NCBI GenBank assembly: GCA_028280945.1 | Contig: JANQKV010000037.1 | Coordinates: forward strand, 62,001-126,000 | Origin: Opitutaceae bacterium | Lineage (GTDB): Bacteria > Verrucomicrobiota > Verrucomicrobiia > Opitutales > Opitutaceae | Length of the DNA stretch: 64,000 bases | Reading direction: 5' to 3' | Shown: positions 18,623 through 26,950 of the stretch, piece after piece | How the letters are laid out: each line of letters begins with the position of its first letter | Position numbering within the stretch: the stretch's first letter is position 1 | The notes under the pieces: model-generated | Told to the model about the DNA's origin: nothing | The model's input: the letters and a program-made list of their open reading frames with translations, nothing else | Database searches by the model: none | Made by a program: the position numbers and the translations under genes

Positions 18623-18681
18623 TGGGTGCCTGTCCTACGGCCGGGAAAAAGACCGAGAGTGACCGCGGTCTCTTGCCGACT

Positions 18682-19182
18682 CTAGGGTTGCCACCGCACC
18701 AGCGGCTGGTCGGCGCGTACGTAGAGGGGGTGGCGGGGATGGCCGTCCTTGGTGGTGCCGAGGCACCAGAGGTCGAAGTCCTTGAGCAGCTTCACAACCG
18801 CTTTGGCGCGGTCCATGAATTCACCGTGCACGCCCCAAGCCGCGACGACACGTTCGCAGCGCGATGCGGCCTCCAGTAGTGCCGCATCGTTGCCGGGGCC
18901 GTTGGGATCAGGCGCCGCCTTCATCACCGCCGGGTCGGTCGCTCGCATCCCGAACAAGTTGCCCATCCAAAATCCGTCCATGCCCTCGCGCTCGGAGAAA
19001 CGTGCGATGCGGGTGAGCGTGGGATCGAGTTGCTGCTCGTCCGCGGTGCTGGGATTTAGCCCGATCCAAAGCATGAGCCGGTCGCCGCCCATGAGGGGAT
19101 TCAGCCGATGAATCAGCGTGTAGCGGTGCACGCGATCCGGGGAGAAGACGCATTCGTTGTTCAAGCGCGTTTTGTGAACCAA
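18682..19182 (-). CDS. DUF1643 protein
   Basis: 166 residues, with RHRLNPLMGGDRLMLWIGLNPSTAD-like core (here RLNPLMGGDRLMLWIGLNPSTADEQQLDPTLTRIARFSEREGMDGFWMGNLFGMRATDP), WGVHGEFMDRA and CLGTTKDGHPRHPLYV, matching DUF1643 (PF07799). The family is widespread and occurs in phage and bacterial genomes without a defined role. Start is a TTG in the best reading; the next in-frame start would remove the conserved N-terminus. It is 21 bp downstream of the CE15 gene stop, same strand. Confidence 0.85.
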   Translation of the reverse strand: MVHKTRLNNECVFSPDRVHRYTLIHRLNPLMGGDRLMLWIGLNPSTADEQQLDPTLTRIARFSEREGMDGFWMGNLFGMRATDPAVMKAAPDPNGPGNDAALLEAASRCERVVAAWGVHGEFMDRAKAVVKLLKDFDLWCLGTTKDGHPRHPLYVRADQPLVRWQP

Positions 19183-19203
19183 CGATCCGCTGCCGCCAAT
19201 CTC

Positions 19204-20517
19204 CTAGTTTCGGGCCGTGAAGTGGCGGTCGGCGAAGTCCAGATAGCGCTGCCAGTCGTAGATGGTGACATCATGTTTACCGGTGCGAACGTGATAGCCG
19301 ATGGTATCGCCCACCGGCTGGTTGACCGGAGGAAAGTTTTCGATCCCCAATCCGGACCTTCCCAGCAGGGCATACACCGGCTCGGCATGCCGTGCCGCCA
19401 GGAACTCACCCCGCGGATCCGCCCACAAGTCTTCGACCGCGCTGGCGACGTAAACCGGCCGCGGGGCCATCAGGGCCAACAACATGTGTTGATCGATCGG
19501 TAGATCGTCCTCCCGTCCGTTGTAGCGCTGGTGCCCTCCGCAGAACCAATGCGGGAAGCTGGTATTGATGCGCTCAATCGTTTCGCCGAAACGGCGCCGG
19601 GACAAAGCGGCTCCTCCGCAACCGGAGTTGTTGGAAATGACCAAGGCAAATCGCTCATCCCGGGCGCCCGCCCACAGGGCGGCTTTCCCCAGCCGGGAAT
19701 GGCCCAACACCGCCACGCGGGAAGCATCAATCGTGTTGTCCGTTTCCAGGTAGTCGAGGCTCCGGCTGAGTCCCCACGCCCATGCCGCCAGGGTGCCCCA
19801 TTCGTTGGCCGCCGGTTGCGTCTGGCCGTTGGCATAAAACAACGGATGCACGCCGTTCTGAAAACCGTCGTCGACATCGGGGTCGATGTCCCCGGAGTAG
19901 AGCGTGGCGAGGCCGTAGCCCCGTTGCAGGATCAGTTCGACCGGCCACCGCCTGGCATACGCGCCCCGGGAGTCCGCGGTCGCTCGATGGTCCACCACTC
20001 CAATCTCCGGGTTCGATCGCATCCAATTCTGGTTAAGGTGCACCTCCGGATCAGTCGTGATGGTGTGGTTGCCAAAAAAATTCAGGCCCAGGAAAAGGGG
20101 AACCGGTCCCGTGGCGGTACGAGGCAGGTAGATCAACAGGTCCGCGGCGATTTCGTGCCCGTTGGCCCGAAAATGCAGTCGCACCTGCTGGCGCCGGGCT
20201 CGTCCGTCGAAAACATGGTCATTCGACTCCGTCAGCTCGTGGTGCACGTCAACGGCGCCGGGCGGGGTGTGCCCGTAAACATGCTCGGCGAAGAGCCCCA
20301 GGACTTCGCTCCGCCGTTGTCCCGTCCATTGCTCGGCCGTGTTCACGGGGTCGCCGACCAGATTCACCAAGGGATCCGGCAGAGCGTAGGCTGGCACAGC
20401 GGATTCGTCGTAGTTGAAACCGGCGGGTTGGGACACGGCCCCAGGGATTAGCACCGTCATCAGGCTGGCGGCCAGTCGGATCCGGTTGAAGGGCGTAGGC
20501 GGAGGCAGGATGGCCAT
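19204..20517 (-). CDS. Secreted glucuronoyl esterase-like alpha/beta hydrolase (CE15)
   Basis: 437 residues with a signal peptide ending around residue 29 (...LIPGAVSQ). The CE15 signature is present: VAVLGHSRLGKAALWAGARDERFALVISNNSGCGGAALSRRRFGETIERINTSFPHWFC, with the nucleophile Ser in GHSRLGK near residue 272, and the C-terminal catalytic His in RTGKHDVTIYDW. The acidic partner is likely within SAVEDLWADPRGEF. Such enzymes cleave esters between lignin alcohols and 4-O-methyl-glucuronate on xylan; several have been characterised from Opitutus and relatives. No xylanase is adjacent, so substrate is inferred from family only. Confidence 0.9.
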   Translation of the reverse strand: MAILPPPTPFNRIRLAASLMTVLIPGAVSQPAGFNYDESAVPAYALPDPLVNLVGDPVNTAEQWTGQRRSEVLGLFAEHVYGHTPPGAVDVHHELTESNDHVFDGRARRQQVRLHFRANGHEIAADLLIYLPRTATGPVPLFLGLNFFGNHTITTDPEVHLNQNWMRSNPEIGVVDHRATADSRGAYARRWPVELILQRGYGLATLYSGDIDPDVDDGFQNGVHPLFYANGQTQPAANEWGTLAAWAWGLSRSLDYLETDNTIDASRVAVLGHSRLGKAALWAGARDERFALVISNNSGCGGAALSRRRFGETIERINTSFPHWFCGGHQRYNGREDDLPIDQHMLLALMAPRPVYVASAVEDLWADPRGEFLAARHAEPVYALLGRSGLGIENFPPVNQPVGDTIGYHVRTGKHDVTIYDWQRYLDFADRHFTARN

Positions 20518-20627
20518 GAATCCCGATTCTGCGGCGTGGGTGGTGCGGGGTCAAATTTAGCGCCGACGCAAAAAAAGACCAAAACCCGGCTGGACGTTCC
20601 CGCCCGGATGGGTTCCCGCTGGAGGGA

Positions 20628-22472
20628 ATGATTAGACACGGAGGAGCAGGAACACGTGCAGCAATGGCCCGGGCCGAGGCGGGCCCGGGAGCCGGCCGGG
20701 CCCGGAACCCGTTTCGGCGCGTCGCGGCCTACCTGTTCCGTTACAAGGGGCTTTTTGCCCTCACCATCGGTTTGGCGGTGGGCAGCACCATGTTCCTCGT
20801 CTCCATCCCGCAGGTGATCAAGTGGGTCGTTGACGAGGTGATCGGGGCCGGACGGAAGGACTTGTTGCTGTGGGGCGTGGCCGCCCTGACCGGCTGCTAC
20901 TTCCTGCGCGACGCGTTTAACTCGCTGCGCATTCGCGTTAACAACAACCTTGAGCAAAAGGTGCTCATCGACTTGCGCGGCGACCTGCATTCACGGCTCC
21001 TCGACCTGCCGGTGGGTTACTACGACAAGCGCCAGACCGGGGAAATCGCCTCCCGCGTTATCGAGGATGTGCAAAACGTCGAACGGGCGCTCCTCGATGG
21101 CACCGAGCAGGGCACCGTGAGCCTGATGACCCTGATCGGCATCAGCACGATCCTCTTTATCCAGCAACCGTTGCTCGCCGCCATGGTGCTGGCGCCCCTG
21201 CCATTTGTCATCTACCTCGGGCGACTTCACTTTAGGGCAAGCCGCCGGCTCTGGCGGGACGCCCGCGATGCCGCGGGCGCACTGAATGGCCTGCTCATGG
21301 AGAACATCTCCGGCCACCGTCTGATCAGTTCGTTTGCCCTCGGTGATCGTGAACGAGGTCGCTTCGCCGACGCTGCCCGCGATGTGCAACGCACGACATT
21401 ACGCGCGATGTATCGTTGGTCGCTGCATGGCCCCGGCACCAATTTTCTCAGCAGCCTGGGCGCTGTTGCAGTGGTGGGCGTAGGAGGTGCATTGCTCATG
21501 GAAAGCCAGGCGACGGGTGGCTCGTTCACGTTCGGTGACTTTGTCAGTTTCTTCGCTTACGCGGCGCTCGTGTATGAGCCGGTGAGCCGGCTCAACCAGC
21601 TCAATCAAATGATGGCTGCGGCCCGCGCTTCCAGCGACCGGGTGTTCGAAGTGCTGGATCACCCGTTGGAGATTACTCCGCCCGAAACCCCGCAATCATT
21701 TCCGAGCGGTGTCCCGGCGGTCCGGTTTGAAGACGTCGACTACGGCTACCCCGATCGACCACCCATCCTGAACGAGTTTTCGTTGGAGTTGCCGGCAGGC
21801 AAAGTCACCGCGTTGGTGGGTCACACCGGCGCCGGAAAAACCACTTTGGCGAACCTGATGCTGCGTTACTACGACGTGGGTTCGGGAGGTGTCACCATCG
21901 GGGGGGTCGATGTGCGCAAATTGGATCTCACGGATCTGCGTTCCCGCATCGGTCTGGTGGCCCAGGAACCGTTTCTTTTCAACGGCACCGTGGCCGACAA
22001 CCTGCGCCTGGCCCGTCCCGATGCCGCCGACTCCGATATCAAATCCGCTCTCAAGGCCGCCGCCGCGTGGGAATTTGTGAACAACCTGCCGGACGGCATG
22101 GAGACCCAGATCGGCGAGCGGGGAGTGCGGCTTTCCCAAGGCGAGAAACAACGCCTCACCATTGCTCGGGTCATCCTGCGCAACCCCCCACTGGTCATTC
22201 TCGATGAAGCCACCGCCAGCGTCGACACGTTGACCGAAGCGGCCATCCAGCGTGCCCTCGCGAGTTTGGTGGAGGAGCGGACGACCCTGGTGATCGCCCA
22301 TCGCCTTTCGACGGTGCGGCGGGCGGATCAGATCGTGGTGCTGGCCCACGGCCGCATCGTGGAAAAAGGCACGCACGAAGAGCTGCTGAAAGCCGATGGC
22401 GCCTACGCCAAACTCTGGCGCGCCCAGGCCCAGGCCGACCAGCATTCCTTCGAGGCCCTCAGCGAACTCTGA
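20628..22472 (+). CDS. MsbA-like ABC exporter (fused permease and ATPase)
   Basis: 614 residues from ATG 20628; a second ATG at 20664 is equally possible. Six membrane segments in the first 330 residues, with coupling stretch HSRLLDLPVGYYDKRQTGEIASRVIEDVQNVE. ATPase domain about 360-600: Walker A GHTGAGKTTL, Q-loop VAQEPFLFNGTVADNLRLA, ABC signature LSQGEKQRLTIARVIL, Walker B LVILDEATASVD, H-loop VIAHRLSTVRRAD. Homodimeric type IV exporter of lipids or drugs; ends in an 'FEALSEL' tail. Monocistronic. Confidence 0.93.
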   Translation: MIRHGGAGTRAAMARAEAGPGAGRARNPFRRVAAYLFRYKGLFALTIGLAVGSTMFLVSIPQVIKWVVDEVIGAGRKDLLLWGVAALTGCYFLRDAFNSLRIRVNNNLEQKVLIDLRGDLHSRLLDLPVGYYDKRQTGEIASRVIEDVQNVERALLDGTEQGTVSLMTLIGISTILFIQQPLLAAMVLAPLPFVIYLGRLHFRASRRLWRDARDAAGALNGLLMENISGHRLISSFALGDRERGRFADAARDVQRTTLRAMYRWSLHGPGTNFLSSLGAVAVVGVGGALLMESQATGGSFTFGDFVSFFAYAALVYEPVSRLNQLNQMMAAARASSDRVFEVLDHPLEITPPETPQSFPSGVPAVRFEDVDYGYPDRPPILNEFSLELPAGKVTALVGHTGAGKTTLANLMLRYYDVGSGGVTIGGVDVRKLDLTDLRSRIGLVAQEPFLFNGTVADNLRLARPDAADSDIKSALKAAAAWEFVNNLPDGMETQIGERGVRLSQGEKQRLTIARVILRNPPLVILDEATASVDTLTEAAIQRALASLVEERTTLVIAHRLSTVRRADQIVVLAHGRIVEKGTHEELLKADGAYAKLWRAQAQADQHSFEALSEL

Positions 22473-22518
22473 CCAACTGACGCCCCTCCCCACCGTCACC
22501 TCCCAAACCCTTTCGTCT

Positions 22519-22551
22519 CCACCTAATGTTCGTATTACGAACATTGGGTGG
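22519..22551. repeat. Palindromic element, ATGTTCGTA family, copy 1
   Basis: Contains ATGTTCGTATTACGAACAT (22526-22544), a perfect palindrome around a central base; here the pairing extends outward to 16-bp arms (flanks CCACC and GGTGG, one wobble) making a 33-nt hairpin downstream of the ABC exporter gene. Confidence 0.85.
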
Positions 22552-22599
22552 ATCCCGAATCATTCTCGTCCCACGGATGTGGCGCGAGGATTGGGATGG

Positions 22600-22618
22600 A
22601 TGTTCGTAATACGAACAT
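22600..22618. repeat. Palindromic element, ATGTTCGTA family, copy 2
   Basis: Exact ATGTTCGTAATACGAACAT. It lies 74 bp from copy 1; a smaller CCAC-GGAT-GTGG hairpin sits between them. Confidence 0.85.
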
Positions 22619-22709
22619 CGCTTCGGAGCGGATGTTTGCGGAGGCCTTCGCCTTGGGTCGGCGGGTGATGGTTTTGCCGGTTTGGCGGGAGCCCAGCAGC
22701 TTCGAAAGT

Positions 22710-23822
22710 CTACCGATACCGGTCCACGATGCGCTGCATTTCGGGTTCGGCTTCCTCCATGCTGCGCAGCAGGGTGAACTGGCCGCGGGCGCGGTCGAGG
22801 TTGTGGTGTTCGCGTTTGGTTTTGTAGTAGACGTCGCCGAGCAGGTAGTCGCCGAGAAAGCGAATGCCGACCTCGAATGCCAGCAACCGCCCCGCCACGA
22901 CGAGGTGGGCCAGCTCGGCCTCGTTGAGGATCGACCGGGCGCTGCCCAGGTATCCCGCGACCAATTGTTCAAAAATCGGCAACTGGGTGCGCACCTTGCC
23001 GAGGTCCAACTCATCCTCCAGGCACGGATTGGTGGCGGAGCGGACCAGGTCGCCGAAATCATAGAGCGCGAGTCCCGGCATCACTGTATCCAGATCGATG
23101 ACACACACGCCCGCGCCGGTGTTATCGTCCAGCATCACGTTGCTGATTTTTGTATCGTTGTGGGTCACGCGCTCCGGAATCTCGCCGCGTTCGTGCGGTG
23201 CGAGCAGGGCGTGGGTCAGGGGTTCATGTTTTAAGGCGAAATCTATCTCGGGACCCACCGCTGCTGCCCGGCCCACCGGGTCGGTTCGGATCGCCTCACG
23301 CAGATCGGCGAAGCGTTTGGGCGTGTGGTGAAAATTGGGGATGGTTTCGTGCAGGCGGGGACCGGGGAGGTCGACGAGGTCGCGTTGAAACTCCCCGAAT
23401 GCCGCCGCCGCCGCACGGGCCTGGTCGGGCGAAGTGAGGGCGTCGTGTGAAGTCGCGCCTTCGATGAAGTTGTAACAGCGCCAAAAACAACTCGAGGCGT
23501 CCCGGTGATAGGCGTCGCCGGACTGGGTCCGAACGATGTGCAGCGGTTGATGGGCCGTGTCCGTTGGTTTGGCGGAAATGTGATCGGTCACGCGCCGGAT
23601 GTTTTCCATGAGCGCCGGGACGTCTTTAAACACCCGGTGGTTGATCCGCTGAAAAACAAACCGGAGCGGTTCGCCGCCGCGCGTCGTGCGGATCGCAAAA
23701 GTATCGTTGATCAGGCCGTGTCCGTGCGGCCGTCCGTCCACAAAATCCGCCCCCAGTTTAAAAGCGGCGGCAACATCGGCGAGGTCGGCTTGGGACACGG
23801 GGGGCAGCGGCGGGGTGCTCAT
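22710..23822 (-). CDS. NahK-like sugar 1-kinase (APH fold)
   Basis: 370 residues from ATG 23822 (MSTPPLPPVSQADL). APH-fold kinase with HGHGLINDTFAI near the N-terminus (ATP loop), FVFQRINHRVFKDVPALMENI, catalytic THNDTKISNVMLDD and metal Asp in CVIDLDTVMPGLALYDFGDLVRSA. The HNDTKxxNV and IDLDTVMPG combination is that of N-acetylhexosamine 1-kinases (NahK, bifidobacterial lacto-N-biose/mucin sugar pathway) rather than aminoglycoside kinases. Expected reaction: ATP-dependent phosphorylation of GlcNAc/GalNAc or a related sugar at C1. Divergent from the FAD-oxidoreductase gene (107 bp between). Confidence 0.82.
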   Translation of the reverse strand: MSTPPLPPVSQADLADVAAAFKLGADFVDGRPHGHGLINDTFAIRTTRGGEPLRFVFQRINHRVFKDVPALMENIRRVTDHISAKPTDTAHQPLHIVRTQSGDAYHRDASSCFWRCYNFIEGATSHDALTSPDQARAAAAAFGEFQRDLVDLPGPRLHETIPNFHHTPKRFADLREAIRTDPVGRAAAVGPEIDFALKHEPLTHALLAPHERGEIPERVTHNDTKISNVMLDDNTGAGVCVIDLDTVMPGLALYDFGDLVRSATNPCLEDELDLGKVRTQLPIFEQLVAGYLGSARSILNEAELAHLVVAGRLLAFEVGIRFLGDYLLGDVYYKTKREHHNLDRARGQFTLLRSMEEAEPEMQRIVDRYR

Positions 23823-23929
23823 GCGGGGCGCACCCTTGCGCATGTGTTGGGTAAATCAAATCAGAACCGGTGGAATAATGCGGCTCTGCTCTCGCCAATC
23901 TGCGGCACGCGCAGACACTACGCGTTGTC

Positions 23930-25867
23930 ATGCCCCCGGACCCGCCCATCGAAATCCAAACCGAACTCCTGATTGCAGGTGGCGGCATGGCGGGGGTGTG
24001 TTGTGCCTTGGCGGCGGCGCGCCAGGGGCGGCAGGTGGTGCTGTGCCAAGACCGGTCTGTGCTGGGTGGCAACGCGTCAAGTGAGGTGCGCATGCACATC
24101 GTGGGGGCGACCGGCCTGCGCGGCGGCCGGGCCCTTGAGACCGAGTTGCGTGAGAGTGGCATCATCGAAGAGATCCGACTCGAGCTGGCGGTGCACAATC
24201 CGCAGCGCTCGGCCCCGATGCTGGACCTTGTGCTCTACGACAAATGCCGCCGTGAACCCAACCTTACCCTCATGCTCAACACATCGGTGAACCATGCCGA
24301 GGTGGCCGGCGGCTTGATCCGCGCCGTGCGCGCGACCCGGGCTTCGACCGAGGATCAGTTTCGAATTTCGGCCCAAGTGTTTGTGGATGCCACGGGAGAC
24401 GGGCGACTCGGCGCCGAGGCGGGGGCCGCCTACCGTTTCGGGCGGGAAGGCACGGAGGAGTTTGGCGAATCGCTGGCCGCGCCGGAGCCCGACCACAAGA
24501 CGCTGGGGTCCACGATCATGTTCCAAGCCCGGCGGCACGACCGGCCAATGCCGTTCGTCGCTCCGCCTTGGGTGCGTAAATTCAAAGAGTCGGATTTCAG
24601 GCTGCGGCCTTACGGCCAACCGCACTCCGACCTGGGTCTGGAGTATGGCTACTGGTGGGCGGAATGGGGCGGGTGCCTGAACACCCTGAAGGACAACGAA
24701 GCCATTCGTGACGAGCTGCTGGCCATCACGCTCGGCGTGTGGAATCACGTCAAAAATGAGTCCGACCTCGACGCCTCGCATTGGGCTTTGGAGTGGGTCG
24801 GCTTTCTGCCGGGCAAACGCGAGAGCCGCCGTTTTATCGGTCGGCACGTGCTGACCGAACACGATGTGCTGCCGTCGAAACCGGCCGCCGATGCCATTGC
24901 CTATGGCGGTTGGCCCATCGACACGCATCCACCCGAGGGAGTGGATGCACCGGAAAAGTCGCCCTGCGAACAACACCATTTGCCTTACCTCTACGACATC
25001 CCGCTGCGTTGTTGTGTGGCTCGTGACATCGGCAACTTGATGTTTGCCGGGAGGAACATCTCGGCGACCCATATCGCCTTTGCCACGACCCGAGTGATGG
25101 CCACCTGTGCGGTGATCGGACAAGGTGTGGGCACGGCGGCGGCCACGGCGCTGGCGAATGGTGTCACTCCCGCCGAGCTGACCGATCGACCGGACCTCAT
25201 CGGGACAATACAACAACAGTTATTGCGCGACGATGCTTACCTCATCGGGGTGCGCAATTCCGACCCGAACGACTTGGTGGCGCGGGCAAACCACATCATC
25301 GCCTCCAGTCATCAGACGAGAGGCGAACCCGAGCTCATTCGCAGCGGCCAGAACCGTGCCGTCCACGGCGACGCGTCAGCCGGAGCCGAAGAAGTCAACC
25401 TGTGGGAGAACGTGTTGGCAGAGGTGAAGTCGGGCACATCCTCGTCCACGCCCGTTACCTGCGCGCCTCCCGATCGCGCCCGGCCGGGCATGCACCGTTG
25501 GATGAGCGATCCCGCAGCCGGGTTGCCGGCTGCCATCGAGGTCAAATGGGATGGGGCGGTTGATTGCTGCGAAATCACCGTCGTATTCGATACGGGATTG
25601 CATCGGCTGCTGACACTTTCGGCAGCTGACGGCTACACCGCCAAGATGCAATGGGGGCAGCCCCAGGAAGAGACCGTGCGCGACTACGTGGTCGAGGTCC
25701 ACTCGGGCGGGGACTGGGTGAGGGTTGCGACGGTTAAAAACAACTACCAGCGCCTGCGCCGTCACAACCTGACGAAGCCTTTGCCGATCACTTCACTGAG
25801 GATTACCGTCACGGCGACCAACGGCATTGATCATGCGCGAATTATGGAAATTCGGGCGCAGGGTTGA
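23930..25867 (+). CDS. FAD-dependent oxidoreductase (FAD_oxidored type)
   Basis: 645 residues. N-terminal FAD site TELLIAGGGMAGVCCALAAARQGRQVVLCQDRSVLGGNASSEVRMHIVG, then FVDATGDGRLGAEAGAAYRFGRE, GRNISATHIAFATTRVMATCAVIGQGVGTAAA, the PF12831 pattern. The C-terminal ~170 residues form an extra beta-rich, discoidin-like domain (VKWDGAVDCCEITVVFDTGLHRLLTLS ... SLRITVTATNG). In Planctomycetota and Verrucomicrobiota these enzymes sit in carbohydrate-use clusters; no substrate is proven. No signal peptide. The 3' end overlaps the convergent DapA-like gene by 26 bp. Confidence 0.88.
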   Translation: MPPDPPIEIQTELLIAGGGMAGVCCALAAARQGRQVVLCQDRSVLGGNASSEVRMHIVGATGLRGGRALETELRESGIIEEIRLELAVHNPQRSAPMLDLVLYDKCRREPNLTLMLNTSVNHAEVAGGLIRAVRATRASTEDQFRISAQVFVDATGDGRLGAEAGAAYRFGREGTEEFGESLAAPEPDHKTLGSTIMFQARRHDRPMPFVAPPWVRKFKESDFRLRPYGQPHSDLGLEYGYWWAEWGGCLNTLKDNEAIRDELLAITLGVWNHVKNESDLDASHWALEWVGFLPGKRESRRFIGRHVLTEHDVLPSKPAADAIAYGGWPIDTHPPEGVDAPEKSPCEQHHLPYLYDIPLRCCVARDIGNLMFAGRNISATHIAFATTRVMATCAVIGQGVGTAAATALANGVTPAELTDRPDLIGTIQQQLLRDDAYLIGVRNSDPNDLVARANHIIASSHQTRGEPELIRSGQNRAVHGDASAGAEEVNLWENVLAEVKSGTSSSTPVTCAPPDRARPGMHRWMSDPAAGLPAAIEVKWDGAVDCCEITVVFDTGLHRLLTLSAADGYTAKMQWGQPQEETVRDYVVEVHSGGDWVRVATVKNNYQRLRRHNLTKPLPITSLRITVTATNGIDHARIMEIRAQG

Positions 25868-26762
25868 GCCAAGTGGAGGGTAGTTTGGCCACCAATTCCG
25901 GCCAGTCGTCATCAGAGGTGGCGCAATAGGGCGGCAGAAGCCGCAGCGGAAACTCCGGCACCAACAGTTTGAGATGAAGTTTGTCGTAAGCTCCATCCAT
26001 GTGCGCACCGGCGGCGTGGACGTGGTCGTGCAAAATCTCTCGCGCCGCCTGCGCCTCATTCGCCATGGCGGTGAGCGTCTCTCCACGCGCCTCGAAGAAT
26101 CGTTTTGCCCATGCCGGCTTACCTCCCGCCAGGGCCGGGATGTAGCCGCACTCGTAGCGGTCTCGCATGGCCGCGTAACCGAACTCGACAAAGAAACACT
26201 GCAGTTCCGGCGCCGCTTCCAGGATCTCCTCGAGCTTCGAGTTGTCCGGGCTGCCCATCTTCATGGCCACTAAGTTGGGATGCCGGTCCGCGATCCGGGC
26301 ATATTCTGCTCCACCCAACATTCGTTTGGTGCGGGGCAGGTTGTAGTGCAGGAATCGGCAGTCGGGGAACGCTCCACAGGTCGCGGCGAAAAAGTTGTCG
26401 ATTTCGGCATCATTCAACGCCCCCCAGCTGGGAAACGAAATCTGGAAATCGTGCAGCCCCAGCTCACGGCAGAAACGAATCCGTTCGATCCCGGTGGCAA
26501 GCGAGTTGCTGATGATTCCGACCATCGGCCGGGAGTCGGCGGGCAGCGCGGCTTGGAATGTCGTCACGATCTCTTGGAACTGCCGGTCTGTCACCGCGTG
26601 GCCTTCACCGGCGGTGCCGAAGACGTAAAGGTGGGGTGTCATTTCCGTTGCGAGGGTCTGCACGCAACGGCGGAACAGGGGGGTATCCAGCTGGTATTCG
26701 GGGGTCCACGGGATACAGCAAGTGGCGAGAATGACAGAGGGGTAGCGCTTGGGTGACGACAT
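25842..26762 (-). CDS. DapA/NanA-superfamily aldolase or lyase
   Basis: 306 residues from ATG 26762 (MSSPKRYPSVILATCCIPW). TIM-barrel of the dihydrodipicolinate synthase superfamily: YVFGTAGEGHAVTDRQF replaces the usual GTTGE motif, the conserved Tyr is in FLHYNLPRTK, and the Schiff-base Lys is in LVAMKMGSPD. Length and active-site order fit; the GTAGE motif and the neighbours (NahK-like kinase, FAD enzyme) suggest a sugar-acid lyase such as an N-acetylneuraminate- or keto-acid aldolase rather than lysine biosynthesis. Divergent from the secreted glycosidase. Confidence 0.85.
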   Translation of the reverse strand: MSSPKRYPSVILATCCIPWTPEYQLDTPLFRRCVQTLATEMTPHLYVFGTAGEGHAVTDRQFQEIVTTFQAALPADSRPMVGIISNSLATGIERIRFCRELGLHDFQISFPSWGALNDAEIDNFFAATCGAFPDCRFLHYNLPRTKRMLGGAEYARIADRHPNLVAMKMGSPDNSKLEEILEAAPELQCFFVEFGYAAMRDRYECGYIPALAGGKPAWAKRFFEARGETLTAMANEAQAAREILHDHVHAAGAHMDGAYDKLHLKLLVPEFPLRLLPPYCATSDDDWPELVAKLPSTWLNPAPEFP

Positions 26763-26950
26763 GGGAATCAACTACGCCCACCCCTATGCCGATGCGTCGA
26801 TGGCGTCGATGAGATCCTTTCCTGGCCGCGGGGCGAGTGGTTTACTCACAATAATTGCATAAAATTGCATTGACAGGATTAATATTCTGAATTCCCGGTG
26901 TGGTCGCTTGGGAGAGCCTCTGGTTCTCCGGTTAACCCCCACAATTCCCC

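Noticed and set aside
23930..25867. Phytoene-desaturase or succinate-dehydrogenase assignment for the flavoprotein
   Set aside because: The GGNASSEVR and FVDATGDG motifs fit FAD_oxidored (PF12831) better.
26856..26890. Promoter of the secreted glycosidase gene from TTGCAT/TTGACA and TAATAT boxes
   Set aside because: The boxes are present but spacing is either too short or too long for a confident sigma-70 call.
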